Assembly: GCF_021183625.1 (NCBI RefSeq)
Contig: NZ_CP089214.1
Span: 5,518,001 to 5,582,000, forward strand
Direction of reading: 5' to 3'
Length of the DNA stretch: 64,000 bases
Source of the DNA: Nocardia asteroides
GTDB lineage: Bacteria > Actinomycetota > Actinomycetes > Mycobacteriales > Mycobacteriaceae
The notes beneath the pieces were generated by a model. The model had not been told where the DNA came from. It was given only the letters and a program-made list of their open reading frames with translations, and did not search any database. Positions within the stretch are counted from its first letter, which is position 1; every line of letters starts with the position of its first letter. Shown piece after piece: positions 24,559 through 32,851 of this stretch. A program made the translations under genes and the position numbers.

Positions 24559-25113
24559 GTGAGCATCGAGATCGCCAACGAGTCGGGGTTCGACGTCCCC
24601 GAAGAGGATCTGGTGGGCGTCGCGCGCTTCGCCATCGCGCGCATGGACGTCCACCCGGCCGCCGAGTTGTCGATGGTGCTCGTGGATCTGGACACCATGG
24701 CGGATCTGCACGTGCGCTGGATGGACCTGCCCGGCCCCACCGACGTGATGTCCTTCCCGATGGACGAGCTGGAGCCGGGCGGGCGCCCGGACAGCCCGGA
24801 GCCCGGCCCGTCCATGCTCGGCGACATCGTGCTCTGCCCGGAGTTCGCCGCCGGGCAGGCCAGCAAGGCCGGGCACTCGCTGCAGCACGAGCTGGCGCTG
24901 CTCACCGTGCACGGCGTGCTGCACCTGCTCGGCTACGACCACGCCGAGCCGGACGAGGAGAAGGAGATGTTCGCTCTGCAGGCCCGGCTGCTCGAGGAGT
25001 GGTACGAGAGCCTGCGCGAGGCGCGGTACCGCGCCGAGCTGGCCGAACGGGACACCAGGCTGCTCGGCAAGACCGGCTTCACCACACCGGGCGAGACACC
25101 GGGGCAGGCGTGA
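24559..25113 (+). CDS. ybeY: endoribonuclease YbeY (rRNA maturation factor)
   Basis: 184 residues. Zinc-dependent RNase for 16S rRNA 3' maturation and ribosome quality control. The metal site is HGVLHLLGYDH (three His) near residue 115-125; RWMDLPGPTDVMSFPMD is the conserved substrate loop. The C-terminal 30 residues are charged and variable. GTG 24559 is 6 nt after a -10-like box; GTG 24553 is the alternative. Its stop overlaps the next gene's GTG. Confidence 0.93.
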   Translation: MSIEIANESGFDVPEEDLVGVARFAIARMDVHPAAELSMVLVDLDTMADLHVRWMDLPGPTDVMSFPMDELEPGGRPDSPEPGPSMLGDIVLCPEFAAGQASKAGHSLQHELALLTVHGVLHLLGYDHAEPDEEKEMFALQARLLEEWYESLREARYRAELAERDTRLLGKTGFTTPGETPGQA

Positions 25114-26540
25114 GCTCCGCGACGCTGATCGTGCTCGCGGTGCTGCTCGTGCCCGCGGGGGGGCTCTTCGCCGGGCTGGACGCCGCGCTCAACACCGTCT
25201 CCAGGGCGCGGCTGGACGACATGGTGCGCGCCGAGCGCGCCGGGGCCGCCCGGCTGCTCCGGATCATGGACGACCGCCCGCGCTACGTGAACCTCATGGT
25301 GCTGCTCCGGGTGCTCTGCGAGATCACCGCGACGGTGCTGCTCGCGGCCGCGCTGCTCGACGTCTGGGCGGACGGCTGGGCGCTGCTCGGCACCGCGGTC
25401 GTCATGGTGCTGGTCGACTATGTGGTGATCGGCGTCGGCCCGCGCACCCTCGGCCGCCAGCACGCCTACTCCATCGCGCTGGCCGCGGCGCTGCCGCTGC
25501 AGCTGATCGGCGTGCTGCTCGGCCCGGTGAGCAGGCTGCTCATCCTGATCGGCAACGCGATCACCCCGGGCCGTGGCTTCCGGAACGGCCCCTTCGCCTC
25601 CGAGATCGAGCTGCGCGAGGTCGTCGAGATGGCCGGTGAGCGCGGCGTCGTCGCCGACGAGGAGCGCCGGATGATCCAGTCGGTCTTCGAACTGGGCGAC
25701 ACCGCGGCCCGCGCGGTCATGGTGCCGCGCACCGAGATGATCTGGATCGAGGCGGACAAGACCGCCGCCCAGGCCATGTCGCTGGCGGTGCGCAGCGGGC
25801 ACTCCCGGATGCCGGTGATCGGCGAGAACGTGGACGACATCCTCGGCGTCGTCTACCTCAAGGACCTGGTGCCCTACGCTGATCGCAGCCGCAAGGTGCG
25901 GGTCGGCGAGGTGATGCGCCCCGCCGTCTTCATGCCGGACTCCAAGCCGCTGGACAGCCTGCTCGACGAGATGCAGCGCAGGCGCAACCACATGGCGCTG
26001 CTGGTGGACGAGTACGGCGGCATCGCCGGGCTGGTCACCATCGAGGACGTGCTCGAGGAGATCGTCGGCGAGATCGCCGACGAGTACGACATCGGCGAGA
26101 CGCCGCCGATCGAGGATCTCGGCGACGGCCGCTATCGGGTCTCGGCGCGGCTGCCGGTGCAGGATCTGGCCGAGCTGTTCGGGGTGCAGATCGCCGACGA
26201 GGAGGTCGACACGGTCGGCGGGCTGCTCGCGCACGAGCTGGGCCGGGTGCCGCTGCCCGGCTCGAAGGTGACCGCGCACGGGCTGGTGCTGCGCGGCGAG
26301 GGGGGCCCGGACGCCCGCGGCCGGATGCGGGTGCAGACCGTGGTGGTGCGCCGGGACAAGGCCGCCGGCGACGACGAGCGCGGCGAGACCCCGCGCGAGG
26401 GCGAGCGCGGGCGCAAGGATCGGGGCGCCGACAAGGGTGGCCGCCGGAAGGACCGCGGCGAGGCCGCGACGGCGGAGGCAGCGCAGAACGGATCGAGCCG
26501 CACGACGACGGCCGACCGCGACCAGGAGGGATCCGAATGA
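25110..26540 (+). CDS. CNNM/HlyC-CorC-type membrane protein with CBS pair
   Basis: 476 residues. Four hydrophobic segments in residues 1-145 make the DUF21 domain (LIVLAVLLVPAGGLFAGLD; VVMVLVDYVVIGVGP). A pair of CBS domains follows (MVPRTEMIWIEADKTAAQAM; MRPAVFMPDSKPLDSLLDEM), then a CorC_HlyC domain (DDILGVVYLKDL before it; VDTVGGLLAHELGRVPLPGS in it). The last 60 residues are highly charged and likely disordered. Related proteins are Mg2+/Co2+ export regulators; the 'hemolysin' label in old annotations is not supported. GTG overlaps the ybeY stop (GTGA); corresponds by order to Rv2366c. Confidence 0.9.
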   Translation: MSSATLIVLAVLLVPAGGLFAGLDAALNTVSRARLDDMVRAERAGAARLLRIMDDRPRYVNLMVLLRVLCEITATVLLAAALLDVWADGWALLGTAVVMVLVDYVVIGVGPRTLGRQHAYSIALAAALPLQLIGVLLGPVSRLLILIGNAITPGRGFRNGPFASEIELREVVEMAGERGVVADEERRMIQSVFELGDTAARAVMVPRTEMIWIEADKTAAQAMSLAVRSGHSRMPVIGENVDDILGVVYLKDLVPYADRSRKVRVGEVMRPAVFMPDSKPLDSLLDEMQRRRNHMALLVDEYGGIAGLVTIEDVLEEIVGEIADEYDIGETPPIEDLGDGRYRVSARLPVQDLAELFGVQIADEEVDTVGGLLAHELGRVPLPGSKVTAHGLVLRGEGGPDARGRMRVQTVVVRRDKAAGDDERGETPREGERGRKDRGADKGGRRKDRGEAATAEAAQNGSSRTTTADRDQEGSE

Positions 26541-26893
26541 CCGAGCTCGACGCCGAGGACACCAAACTGCTCACGCTCGCGCGCGGGGCGATGGGCCGGA
26601 CCGGGGGCACGGCAGGCGCCGCCGTCAGGGACACCGACGGCCGCACCTACGCCGCGGGCGAGGTGGGGCTGCAGGAGCTGCGGCTGACCGCGCTGCAGGC
26701 CGCCATCGCGGCCGCGATCTCCAGCGGCGCCGAAGGCTTCGAGGCCGCCGTCGTGGTCGGCGGCCAGTTCAAGGATGCCGGGGTGGCCGCGGTCCGCGAG
26801 GTATCGGCGAGCGCGCGGATCGTCTTCGCCGACCGCTCCGGCTCGGTCTTCGACATCATCGACGACGCCGCGGCCGAGGTGTCCGGTGGCTGA
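26537..26893 (+). CDS. cytidine-deaminase-like protein lacking the zinc site
   Basis: 118 residues with a cytidine-deaminase fold outline: GAAVRDTDGRTYAAGEVGLQ, then a helix LRLTALQAAIAAAISSGAEG, then VVVGGQFKDAGVAAVREV. In active enzymes the helix starts with a His or Cys followed by AE, and PCxxC follows the next strand; here neither Cys pair nor Glu is present, so it cannot be a zinc deaminase. The ATG overlaps the upstream stop and era overlaps its end. By position the equivalent of Rv2365c. Probably a structural or regulatory pseudoenzyme. Confidence 0.75.
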   Translation: MTELDAEDTKLLTLARGAMGRTGGTAGAAVRDTDGRTYAAGEVGLQELRLTALQAAIAAAISSGAEGFEAAVVVGGQFKDAGVAAVREVSASARIVFADRSGSVFDIIDDAAAEVSGG

Positions 26894-27785
26894 ATTCCGC
26901 TCCGGCTTCGTCTGTTTCATCGGCCGCCCGAACACCGGCAAGTCGACGCTGACGAACGCGCTCGTCGGGCAGAAGATCGCCATCACCTCGTCCCGCCCGC
27001 AGACCACGCGGCACACCATCCGCGGCATCGTGCACCGCGAGCACGCGCAGCTCATCCTGGTCGACACCCCCGGGCTGCACCGGCCGCGCACGCTGCTCGG
27101 CGCGCGCCTCAACGATCTCGTGCGCGACACCTACTCCGAGGTCGACGTGATCGCCCTGTGCATCCCGGCGGACGAGAAGATCGGGCCGGGCGACCGCTGG
27201 ATCGTGCAGCAGATCCGGCAGATGGCGCCGAAGACCACGGTCATCGGCGTGGTCACCAAGATCGACAAGGTGAGCCGGGACGAGGTGGCCGAGCAGCTGC
27301 TCGCCGTCTCGAAGCTGCTCGGCCCCGACTCCGAGCTGGTGCCGGTCTCCGCGGTGCGCGGCGAGCAGGTAGAGGTGCTGGTCGAGGTGATCGCCGCGCT
27401 GATGCCGGAGGGCCCCGCCTTCTACCCGGACGGCGCGCTCACCGACGAGCCGGAGGAGACCCTGATGGCCGAGCTCATCCGGGAGGCCGCGCTGGAGGGC
27501 GTCCGGGAGGAGCTGCCGCACTCGCTGGCCGTGGTCATCGAGGAGGTCGTGCCACGCGAGGACCGGGACGACCTGCTCGACGTGCACGCCCTGCTCTACG
27601 TCGAGCGGCCGAGTCAGAAGGCGATCATCATCGGCAAGGGGGGTTCCCGGCTCAAGCAGGTCGGGACCAACGCCCGCAAGCAGATCGAACACATCCTCGG
27701 CACCCGGATCTACCTGGACCTGCACGTCAAGGTCGCCAAGGACTGGCAGCGCGATCCGAAGCAGCTGCGCCGCCTCGGATTCTGA
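26886..27785 (+). CDS. era: GTPase Era
   Basis: 299 residues. Ras-like GTPase that binds 16S rRNA 3' end in 30S assembly. G1 GRPNTGKSTLTNALVG, G2 region TTRHTIRG, G3 DTPGLH, G4 VTKIDKV. The C-terminal KH domain has IIGKGGSRLKQVGTNARKQI. GTG 26886 overlaps the previous gene by 8 bp. Standard length and spacing. It shares the rRNA-maturation role of ybeY in the same block. Confidence 0.96.
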   Translation: MAEFRSGFVCFIGRPNTGKSTLTNALVGQKIAITSSRPQTTRHTIRGIVHREHAQLILVDTPGLHRPRTLLGARLNDLVRDTYSEVDVIALCIPADEKIGPGDRWIVQQIRQMAPKTTVIGVVTKIDKVSRDEVAEQLLAVSKLLGPDSELVPVSAVRGEQVEVLVEVIAALMPEGPAFYPDGALTDEPEETLMAELIREAALEGVREELPHSLAVVIEEVVPREDRDDLLDVHALLYVERPSQKAIIIGKGGSRLKQVGTNARKQIEHILGTRIYLDLHVKVAKDWQRDPKQLRRLGF

Positions 27786-27930
27786 CCGGGAGGCCGTTTT
27801 CCGCCCCGCCGCCGCCCCCGCACCGCCCGATCCGTTCCGCTCCCCGCCCGTATAGGGCACAATGGTGCTCTGCGAGATCCCGATCAGGTTGTGGCGCAGC
27901 ACTATTCGCGACCGAGGTTTGGGGGCGAAG

Positions 27931-28395
27931 ATGACCGATCTGTACACCGGGCACCCGGCGTTCGACCGGCTTGCCGGAGAGCTGCCCGAGCTGGCCGCGG
28001 TCGCCGAGCGGCACCGCGAGCTGCTCCGGGACGCGGTGGACGCCTACCGCCTCCGGATCGGGCAGTGGGTGCGCTACCTGGATCCGGAGGATCGCGCGCT
28101 GCGGCTGGCCCAGGCCGAGCGGCAGCTCGCCGAGCTGCACATCGACCCGGTGCGCCACGCCGACCTCGATCTGGACGCCTATCGCGCGGTGCGCGACGGC
28201 GTGCCGATGCGGTACGCGAGCGAGCACGGCGCCTTCGTCCGGCCGCGCAATGCCGGGCCGCCGGTGCTGGTCCGCCCCGGCTCGCCCGAGCACCGGCTCG
28301 GCGTCGTCGCCCGGCTGGCGGCGCTCGGGCAGACGCTGGAGCAGATCCAGGTGGTCGCGGTCACCGCGACGATGGGTGTGCCGCCGGTTCGCTGA
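27931..28395 (+). CDS. hypothetical protein
   Basis: 154 residues, no signal peptide or membrane segment. An Ala/Arg/Leu-rich helical first half (LAAVAERHRELLRDAVDAYR) is followed by YLDPEDRALRLAQAERQL. I do not recognise a family. Start uncertain: ATG 27931 (MTDLYTGHPAF) looks like the natural protein N-terminus; an upstream ATG at 27862 lies just after TATAGG (27851-27856) and could be a leaderless start that adds 23 residues. It lies between era and recO, where mycobacteria have a different gene (amiA2). Confidence 0.6.
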   Translation: MTDLYTGHPAFDRLAGELPELAAVAERHRELLRDAVDAYRLRIGQWVRYLDPEDRALRLAQAERQLAELHIDPVRHADLDLDAYRAVRDGVPMRYASEHGAFVRPRNAGPPVLVRPGSPEHRLGVVARLAALGQTLEQIQVVAVTATMGVPPVR

Positions 28396-28413
28396 GCTGT
28401 CCCCGGTCCGTGC

Positions 28414-28419
28414 GAGGAT
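28414..28419 (+). promoter_or_regulatory. -10 box (GAGGAT) of a leaderless promoter
   Basis: GAGGAT, 6 nt, then GTG 28426 of recO. Confidence 0.4.
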
Positions 28420-28425
28420 GGGGCG

Positions 28426-29169
28426 GTGCGTTCGTATCGGGATGAGGCGGTGGTGGTTCGCCAGCACAAGCTGGGCGAGGCCGACCGCATCATCACGCTG
28501 CTGACCCGGCGCAACGGCCTGGTCCGGGCGGTCGCCAAGGGGGTGCGGCGCACCAGCTCGCGGTTCGGGGCGCGGCTGGAGCCGTTCGCCTACGTCGACG
28601 TGCAGCTGTACCCGGGGCGCACCTTCGACACCGTCACCCAGGTGCACACCGTCGAGGCGTTCGCCGCCGACATCGTCGCCGACTACGGCCGCTACACCAC
28701 CGCCTGCGCGGTGCTGGAGACCGCGGAGCGGCTGGCGGGCGAGGAGCGCGCCCCGGCGCCCAAGCTGCACGCGCTCACCGCGAGCGCGCTGCGCGCCATC
28801 GCCGCCGGGCAGCGGCCGCACGAGCTGATCCTGGACGCCTTCCTGCTGCGCGCGATGGGGTTCGCGGGCTGGGCGCCCGCGCTGGACGAGTGCGCCAAGT
28901 GCGCCACACCGGGCCCGCACCGCGCCTTCCACGTCGCCGCGGGCGGCGCGGTGTGCGTGCACTGCCGCCCGCCGGGGGCGTCCAACCCGCCGGAGGGGGC
29001 GCTGGAGCTGCTGGTCGCGCTGCTGCGCGGGGAGTGGGAGAAGGTCGAGGCGGTGCCGGTTCCGGTGCGCACCCGGGCCAGCGGGCTGGTCGCCGCGCAC
29101 CTGCAGTGGCACCTCGAACGCCGGCTGCGCACCCTGCCGCTCCTCGAGCGCACGCCATCGGCCCCCTGA
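28426..29169 (+). CDS. recO: DNA repair protein RecO
   Basis: 247 residues. Binds SSB and loads RecA in RecFOR recombination. N-terminal OB fold: YRDEAVVVRQHKLGEADRII, LLTRRNGLVRAVAKGVRR. The C-terminal zinc finger has CAKC and CVHC, about 20 residues apart. GTG start with a -10 box 6 nt upstream. Followed by uppS as in mycobacteria. Confidence 0.95.
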   Translation: MRSYRDEAVVVRQHKLGEADRIITLLTRRNGLVRAVAKGVRRTSSRFGARLEPFAYVDVQLYPGRTFDTVTQVHTVEAFAADIVADYGRYTTACAVLETAERLAGEERAPAPKLHALTASALRAIAAGQRPHELILDAFLLRAMGFAGWAPALDECAKCATPGPHRAFHVAAGGAVCVHCRPPGASNPPEGALELLVALLRGEWEKVEAVPVPVRTRASGLVAAHLQWHLERRLRTLPLLERTPSAP

Positions 29170-29343
29170 CTGCGTGCCTCGCAGTATGCCCGTGGCCGCA
29201 GCGTGCATCGCCTGCCGTGCCGCGTCTGCGCGCCCGGCCCCGCCGGCGAGCGTGTCGCCGGGCCGGAGCGGTGCGCCCGGCCGGTCGGGCCTCGGGCGGC
29301 GCCGCCCATCGGGAGGCCGCTACGCAGGCGCGCGGGCATCGGG

Positions 29344-29349
29344 CAGGAT
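29344..29349 (+). promoter_or_regulatory. -10 box (CAGGAT) of a leaderless promoter
   Basis: CAGGAT, 6 nt, then GTG 29356 of uppS. Confidence 0.4.
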
Positions 29350-29355
29350 GGGGGC

Positions 29356-30177
29356 GTGATCCTCCGTCGCGACTCCTCCGGGTCCGGAACGGGCAGCGCA
29401 CTGTCCGACGGCCCGCGCACCGTCCGCCCGCCGTCGCCGCACCCGTCCGGGGCCCGCCCGCCGGAGCTGCCGCGCGAGCTGGTGCCCGCGCACGTCGCGC
29501 TGGTGATGGACGGCAACGGCCGCTGGGCGCAGGAGCGCGGGCTGGCCCGCACGGCGGGGCACGAGCGCGGCGAGGCGGTGCTCATGGACACCGTCGAGGG
29601 CTGCATCGAGATCGGCGTCAAGTGGCTCAGCGCCTACGCCTTCTCCACCGAGAACTGGCGGCGCAGCCCGGACGAGGTCCGCTTCCTGATGGGCTTCAAC
29701 CGGGACGTCATCCGCCGCCGCCGGGACGAGATGCACGAGCTCGGCGTCCGGGTGCGCTGGGCCGGGCGGCGACCGCGGCTGTGGCGCAGCGTGATCAAGG
29801 AGCTCGAGGTCGCCGAGGAGCTCACCAGGGACAACACCGTGATGACGCTGACCATGTGCGTCAACTACGGCGGCCGCGCCGAGATCGCCGACGCCGCACG
29901 GGAGATCGCGCGCCGGGTGGCCGCGGGCGAGATCGACCCGGAGAAGGTCGACGAGTCGACGGTGGCGCGCTTCCTGGACGAGCCGGACATGCCCGACGTC
30001 GACCTCTTCCTCCGCCCCTCCGGCGAGTTCCGCACCTCGAATTTCCTGCTCTGGCAGTCCGCGTACGCCGAATTCGTCTTCCAGGAGACGCTGTTCCCCG
30101 ACTTCGACCGGCGCAACCTGTGGGAGGCCTGCCTGGCCTACGCCCGCCGCGACCGGCGCTTCGGGGCCGCCAAGTGA
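29356..30177 (+). CDS. uppS: cis-prenyl (decaprenyl/undecaprenyl) diphosphate synthase
   Basis: 273 residues. Extends prenyl diphosphates with isopentenyl diphosphate in cis to make the lipid carrier for peptidoglycan and arabinogalactan. Pyrophosphate loop HVALVMDGNGRWAQERGL with the catalytic Asp; further motifs YAFSTENWRR, and PDVDLFLRPSGEFRTSNFLL with the conserved Arg and Ser. The first 35 residues are Ser/Pro/Arg-rich. GTG 29356 was picked because a -10 box is 6 nt upstream. The position next to recO corresponds to Rv2361c, a decaprenyl diphosphate synthase; product length cannot be read from sequence alone. Confidence 0.93.
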   Translation: MILRRDSSGSGTGSALSDGPRTVRPPSPHPSGARPPELPRELVPAHVALVMDGNGRWAQERGLARTAGHERGEAVLMDTVEGCIEIGVKWLSAYAFSTENWRRSPDEVRFLMGFNRDVIRRRRDEMHELGVRVRWAGRRPRLWRSVIKELEVAEELTRDNTVMTLTMCVNYGGRAEIADAAREIARRVAAGEIDPEKVDESTVARFLDEPDMPDVDLFLRPSGEFRTSNFLLWQSAYAEFVFQETLFPDFDRRNLWEACLAYARRDRRFGAAK

Positions 30178-30590
30178 GCGGAACACTCGACCCCGCGATG
30201 GAGCTCAAGGCGTCGGCGGGCGCGGTGCTCTCGATCTACGACGTCGACGTGCGGGTGGACAACGACGGCTCGCTGCGCTTCGACTACGAGGGCGCGCTCT
30301 GCTCGCTGGACGCCGTCACCCTCGCCCCCGGGCTGGACGTGCTCACCCTGACCTGCGTGCTCGCCTGGGACCGCCCGCTCAAGCCGCAGCTGCACAAGCG
30401 GGTCGCGGAGCGCAACGCCACGCTGCAGTTCGGCTCGATCGTGGTGGTCACCAGGGAGAAGCTCGCCGACGTCGTGCTGCGCTACACCTTCCCCGCGGTC
30501 GGGCTGAACGACGGCGCGCTCGGCACCATGCTGCTGCTGGTGCTCTCCGGCGCGGGCAAGGCCCGCCAGGGGCTGCTCGTCCCGGCCTGA
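30174..30590 (+). CDS. conserved hypothetical protein (Rv2360c position)
   Basis: 138 residues, soluble, beta-rich: GAVLSIYDVDVRVDNDGSLR, YEGALCSLDAVTLAPGLDVL, then a helix HKRVAERNATLQFG and a hydrophobic C-terminal part. GTG overlaps the uppS stop (GTGA), so it is translationally coupled to uppS. The gene occupies the position of Rv2360c in M. tuberculosis. I know no function for this family. Confidence 0.8.
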   Translation: MSGTLDPAMELKASAGAVLSIYDVDVRVDNDGSLRFDYEGALCSLDAVTLAPGLDVLTLTCVLAWDRPLKPQLHKRVAERNATLQFGSIVVVTREKLADVVLRYTFPAVGLNDGALGTMLLLVLSGAGKARQGLLVPA

Positions 30591-30591
30591 C

Positions 30592-31191
30592 TCAGGCCGG
30601 GCCGTAGGGGAGCAGGGCGCGCACGCCGCGCTCCAGCGTCCGCGGATCCAGGTCGCCGACGATCAGGAACTGCAGCAGGAAGCCGGGGAGCAGCCCGAAC
30701 AGGACCGCCGCCACCGCGTCCAGGTCGGTGTCGGCGGGCAGCCAGCCCTCGTCCATCATGCGCTGCGCGTACTCCCGCCACATGCCGCGGATCCCGGTGA
30801 TGGCGAGCCGGACGTAGCCCGCCGCCTCCGGGTCGGTGAGCGCCAGCGCCCAGGCCTGCGGCGCCAGCCGCAGCCGCCCCTCCAGGCCGGTGTTCTCCGA
30901 CATCCACGCGGCCACCGCGCCGACCACCTCGGCCGGCGTCGGCAGCGGATCGCGCCGCATGGCCTCGATCAGCACGGCCCTGATGTCGGTGCCCGCGTTC
31001 GAGGCCAGCGCCGCGACCAGCTCGTCCTTGCTCCTGAAGTAGCGGTACACCGCGCCAGCGGAGAGCCCGGACTCGGCGAAGACGTCCTGCATCGAGGACT
31101 GGTGGAAGCCCCTGCGCGCGAAGCAGCGCTGCGCCGCGTCGACGATCTGCTGCCTGCGGCGTTCCAGGTGTTCCTCGCTGACTCTCGGCAT
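30592..31191 (-). CDS. TetR-family regulator
   Basis: 199 residues. Helix-turn-helix in residues 12-58: RRQQIVDAAQRCFARRGFH, SSMQDVFAESGLSAGAVYRY, FRSKDELV. The C-terminal ligand domain belongs to the TetR_C group common in Mycobacteriales (LRLAPQAWALALTDPEAAG). Divergent from a membrane protein gene, with a long inverted repeat between them (31207-31276) that is its likely operator. It and its partner interrupt the uppS-zur order seen in mycobacteria. Confidence 0.88.
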   Translation of the reverse strand: MPRVSEEHLERRRQQIVDAAQRCFARRGFHQSSMQDVFAESGLSAGAVYRYFRSKDELVAALASNAGTDIRAVLIEAMRRDPLPTPAEVVGAVAAWMSENTGLEGRLRLAPQAWALALTDPEAAGYVRLAITGIRGMWREYAQRMMDEGWLPADTDLDAVAAVLFGLLPGFLLQFLIVGDLDPRTLERGVRALLPYGPA

Positions 31192-31206
31192 GGTTCCAAA
31201 CTAAAA

Positions 31207-31276
31207 CGAATGTTCGTTCTTGACAACTCGCCGGGTCTGGTGCGACCGTGGGGGCACCTAAAAGAACGAACATTCG
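31207..31276. promoter_or_regulatory. TetR double operator flanking a -35 box
   Basis: CGAATGTTCGTTCTT (31207-31221) and AAGAACGAACATTCG (31262-31276) are perfect 15-bp inverted arms 40 bp apart; each arm is itself near-palindromic (AACGAA/TTCGTT). A consensus TTGACA (31220-31225) sits at the edge of the first arm. A bound dimer on each arm would cover the promoter of the membrane protein gene. Confidence 0.7.
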
Positions 31277-31293
31277 ATTTATGGGGAGCCGTC

Positions 31294-32265
31294 ATGACCA
31301 ACCCGCAGCGCGCGGTGGCCGTCGGTATCGGAGCCGCCCTGCTCCAGGCGCTGATGCTGATCGCCTTCGCCTGGCCCGCCGTGCACACGGCCCCGCGCGA
31401 TCTGCCGGTCGCCGTCGCCGGGCCGGGCGCGGCGCAGGTGGCGGAGCGGCTGGCGCAGCGCAGCCCCGGCGCCATCGAGCCGCGCACCGTCGCCGACGAG
31501 GCCGCGGCGCGCACCGCGCTCACCGAGCGCGAGGTCTACGGGGCGATCCTCACCGGCGCGCAGCCGCCGCGGGTGCTGGTGGCCTCCGGGGCGAGCCCGC
31601 TGGTGGCGCAGCAGCTCACCCAGCTCGCGCAGCAGCTCTCCGGTGCGCCCGCGGCAACGGCGGTGGAGGACGTGGTCCCCGCCGATCCGGACGACCCGCG
31701 CGGCGCCGGCTTCGGCGCCATGGTGCTGCCGCTGGTGATGTCGGGGATCGCGGCGGGGGTGCTGCTCAGCCTGCTGGTTCCGGCGGCGTCGGCGCGGATC
31801 GCCGGGGTGTGCACCTTCGCGGTGGCGGGCGGGCTGCTGAGCATGGCGATCGCCCAGGGCTGGCTCTCCGTCCTGCCGGGGGCGTACGGAGAACTGGCGG
31901 CGGTCGCGGGGCTGGTCTCGTTCGCGGTGGCGGGGGCGGTGGCCGGGCTGGCGACCGCGATCGGCAGGCCAGGGATCGGCATCGCCGCGCTCACCATGCT
32001 GCTGGTCGGCAACCCGTTCTCGGCGGCGGCCTCGGCGCCGGAGCTGCTGCCGCAGCCGTGGAGCGCGATCGGCCAGGCGCTGCCGCCGGGCGCCGCGGTC
32101 TCGCTGCTCCGCTCGGTCGCCTTCTTCGACGGGGCGGGGGCCGGTGGGCCGCTGCTGGTACTGCTGGTCTGGGCGGGCGCCGCGCTGGCGCTGCTCGGGG
32201 TCGGGGTGGTCAGGGAGCGGAAGGCCGAGCCGGAGCCGGAGCGCGCTGTTCTGCAACCGGCCTGA
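31294..32265 (+). CDS. membrane protein, YhgE/ABC-2 permease-like
   Basis: 323 residues. One N-terminal membrane helix (GAALLQALMLIAFAWPAVH), an extracytoplasmic domain of about 110 residues, then five further helices from residue 140. This layout resembles single-chain relatives of the ABC-2/YhgE (SNG1) exporter family. No ATP-binding subunit is nearby. ATG 31294 has GGGGAG upstream. Controlled by the divergent TetR protein through the double operator, so probably an inducible efflux or envelope-stress function. Confidence 0.7.
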   Translation: MTNPQRAVAVGIGAALLQALMLIAFAWPAVHTAPRDLPVAVAGPGAAQVAERLAQRSPGAIEPRTVADEAAARTALTEREVYGAILTGAQPPRVLVASGASPLVAQQLTQLAQQLSGAPAATAVEDVVPADPDDPRGAGFGAMVLPLVMSGIAAGVLLSLLVPAASARIAGVCTFAVAGGLLSMAIAQGWLSVLPGAYGELAAVAGLVSFAVAGAVAGLATAIGRPGIGIAALTMLLVGNPFSAAASAPELLPQPWSAIGQALPPGAAVSLLRSVAFFDGAGAGGPLLVLLVWAGAALALLGVGVVRERKAEPEPERAVLQPA

Positions 32266-32425
32266 TCGGGCGGGTCGCGCGCGGGCCGGGTTCTACGGAG
32301 CCCGGCCCGCTTCGCAGGTGCGGGGCCGGGTCGGGCGGCGCGTCCGCCGTCCGCCGGCGGGGTTGCTCAGCGCAAGCGCGCAGCAGGTCGACGAACTCGG
32401 CCAGCTGCGGGGCGCCGGACCCCGC

Positions 32426-32851
32426 TCAGCGCGCGCGCAGGCAGCCGTCGCAGGTGCCGAAGATCTCCAGGGTGTGGCTGACCTCGGTGAAGCCGTGCTC
32501 GGCTGCGGTGGCGTCGGCCCACGCCTCGACGGCGGGGCCCGCCACCTCGACGGTCCGGCCGCAGCCGCGGCAGACCAGGTGGTGATGGTGTCCGGTGGAG
32601 CACTGCCGGTAGACGGATTCGCCGGTGTCGGTGCGCAGCACGTCGACCATGCCCGCGTCACAGAGCGACTGCAGGGTGCGGTAGACGGTGGTGAGCCCGA
32701 TCCCCTCGCCGCGCTTGCGCAGCTCGTCGTGCAGCTCCTGGGCGGAGCGGAACTCCTCGATGTCGCGGAGCAGCGCCGCGATGGCGTTGCGCTGGCGCGT
32801 GCTGCGCACTCCGACCGCCTTCGCGGCGGTGGACTTGTCGGCCACGGTCAT
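32426..32851 (-). CDS. zur: zinc uptake regulator Zur (FurB)
   Basis: 141 residues. Fur-family repressor using Zn2+ as co-repressor. Winged helix: RSTRQRNAIAALLRDIEEF, GIGLTTVYRTLQSLCDAG. Metal residues: GHHHHLVCRGCGR (His cluster and first CxxC) and FGTCDGCL (second CxxC, structural zinc). It lies downstream of and overlaps (ATGA) the ArsR-type smtB gene, the same smtB-zur operon known in mycobacteria, where SmtB regulates it in response to zinc. Confidence 0.92.
   Translation of the reverse strand: MTVADKSTAAKAVGVRSTRQRNAIAALLRDIEEFRSAQELHDELRKRGEGIGLTTVYRTLQSLCDAGMVDVLRTDTGESVYRQCSTGHHHHLVCRGCGRTVEVAGPAVEAWADATAAEHGFTEVSHTLEIFGTCDGCLRAR

Noticed and set aside
25110..26540. Hemolysin (TlyC) function for the CBS-domain protein
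   Set aside because: Historic name only; domains point to a CNNM/CorC-type metal-transport protein.
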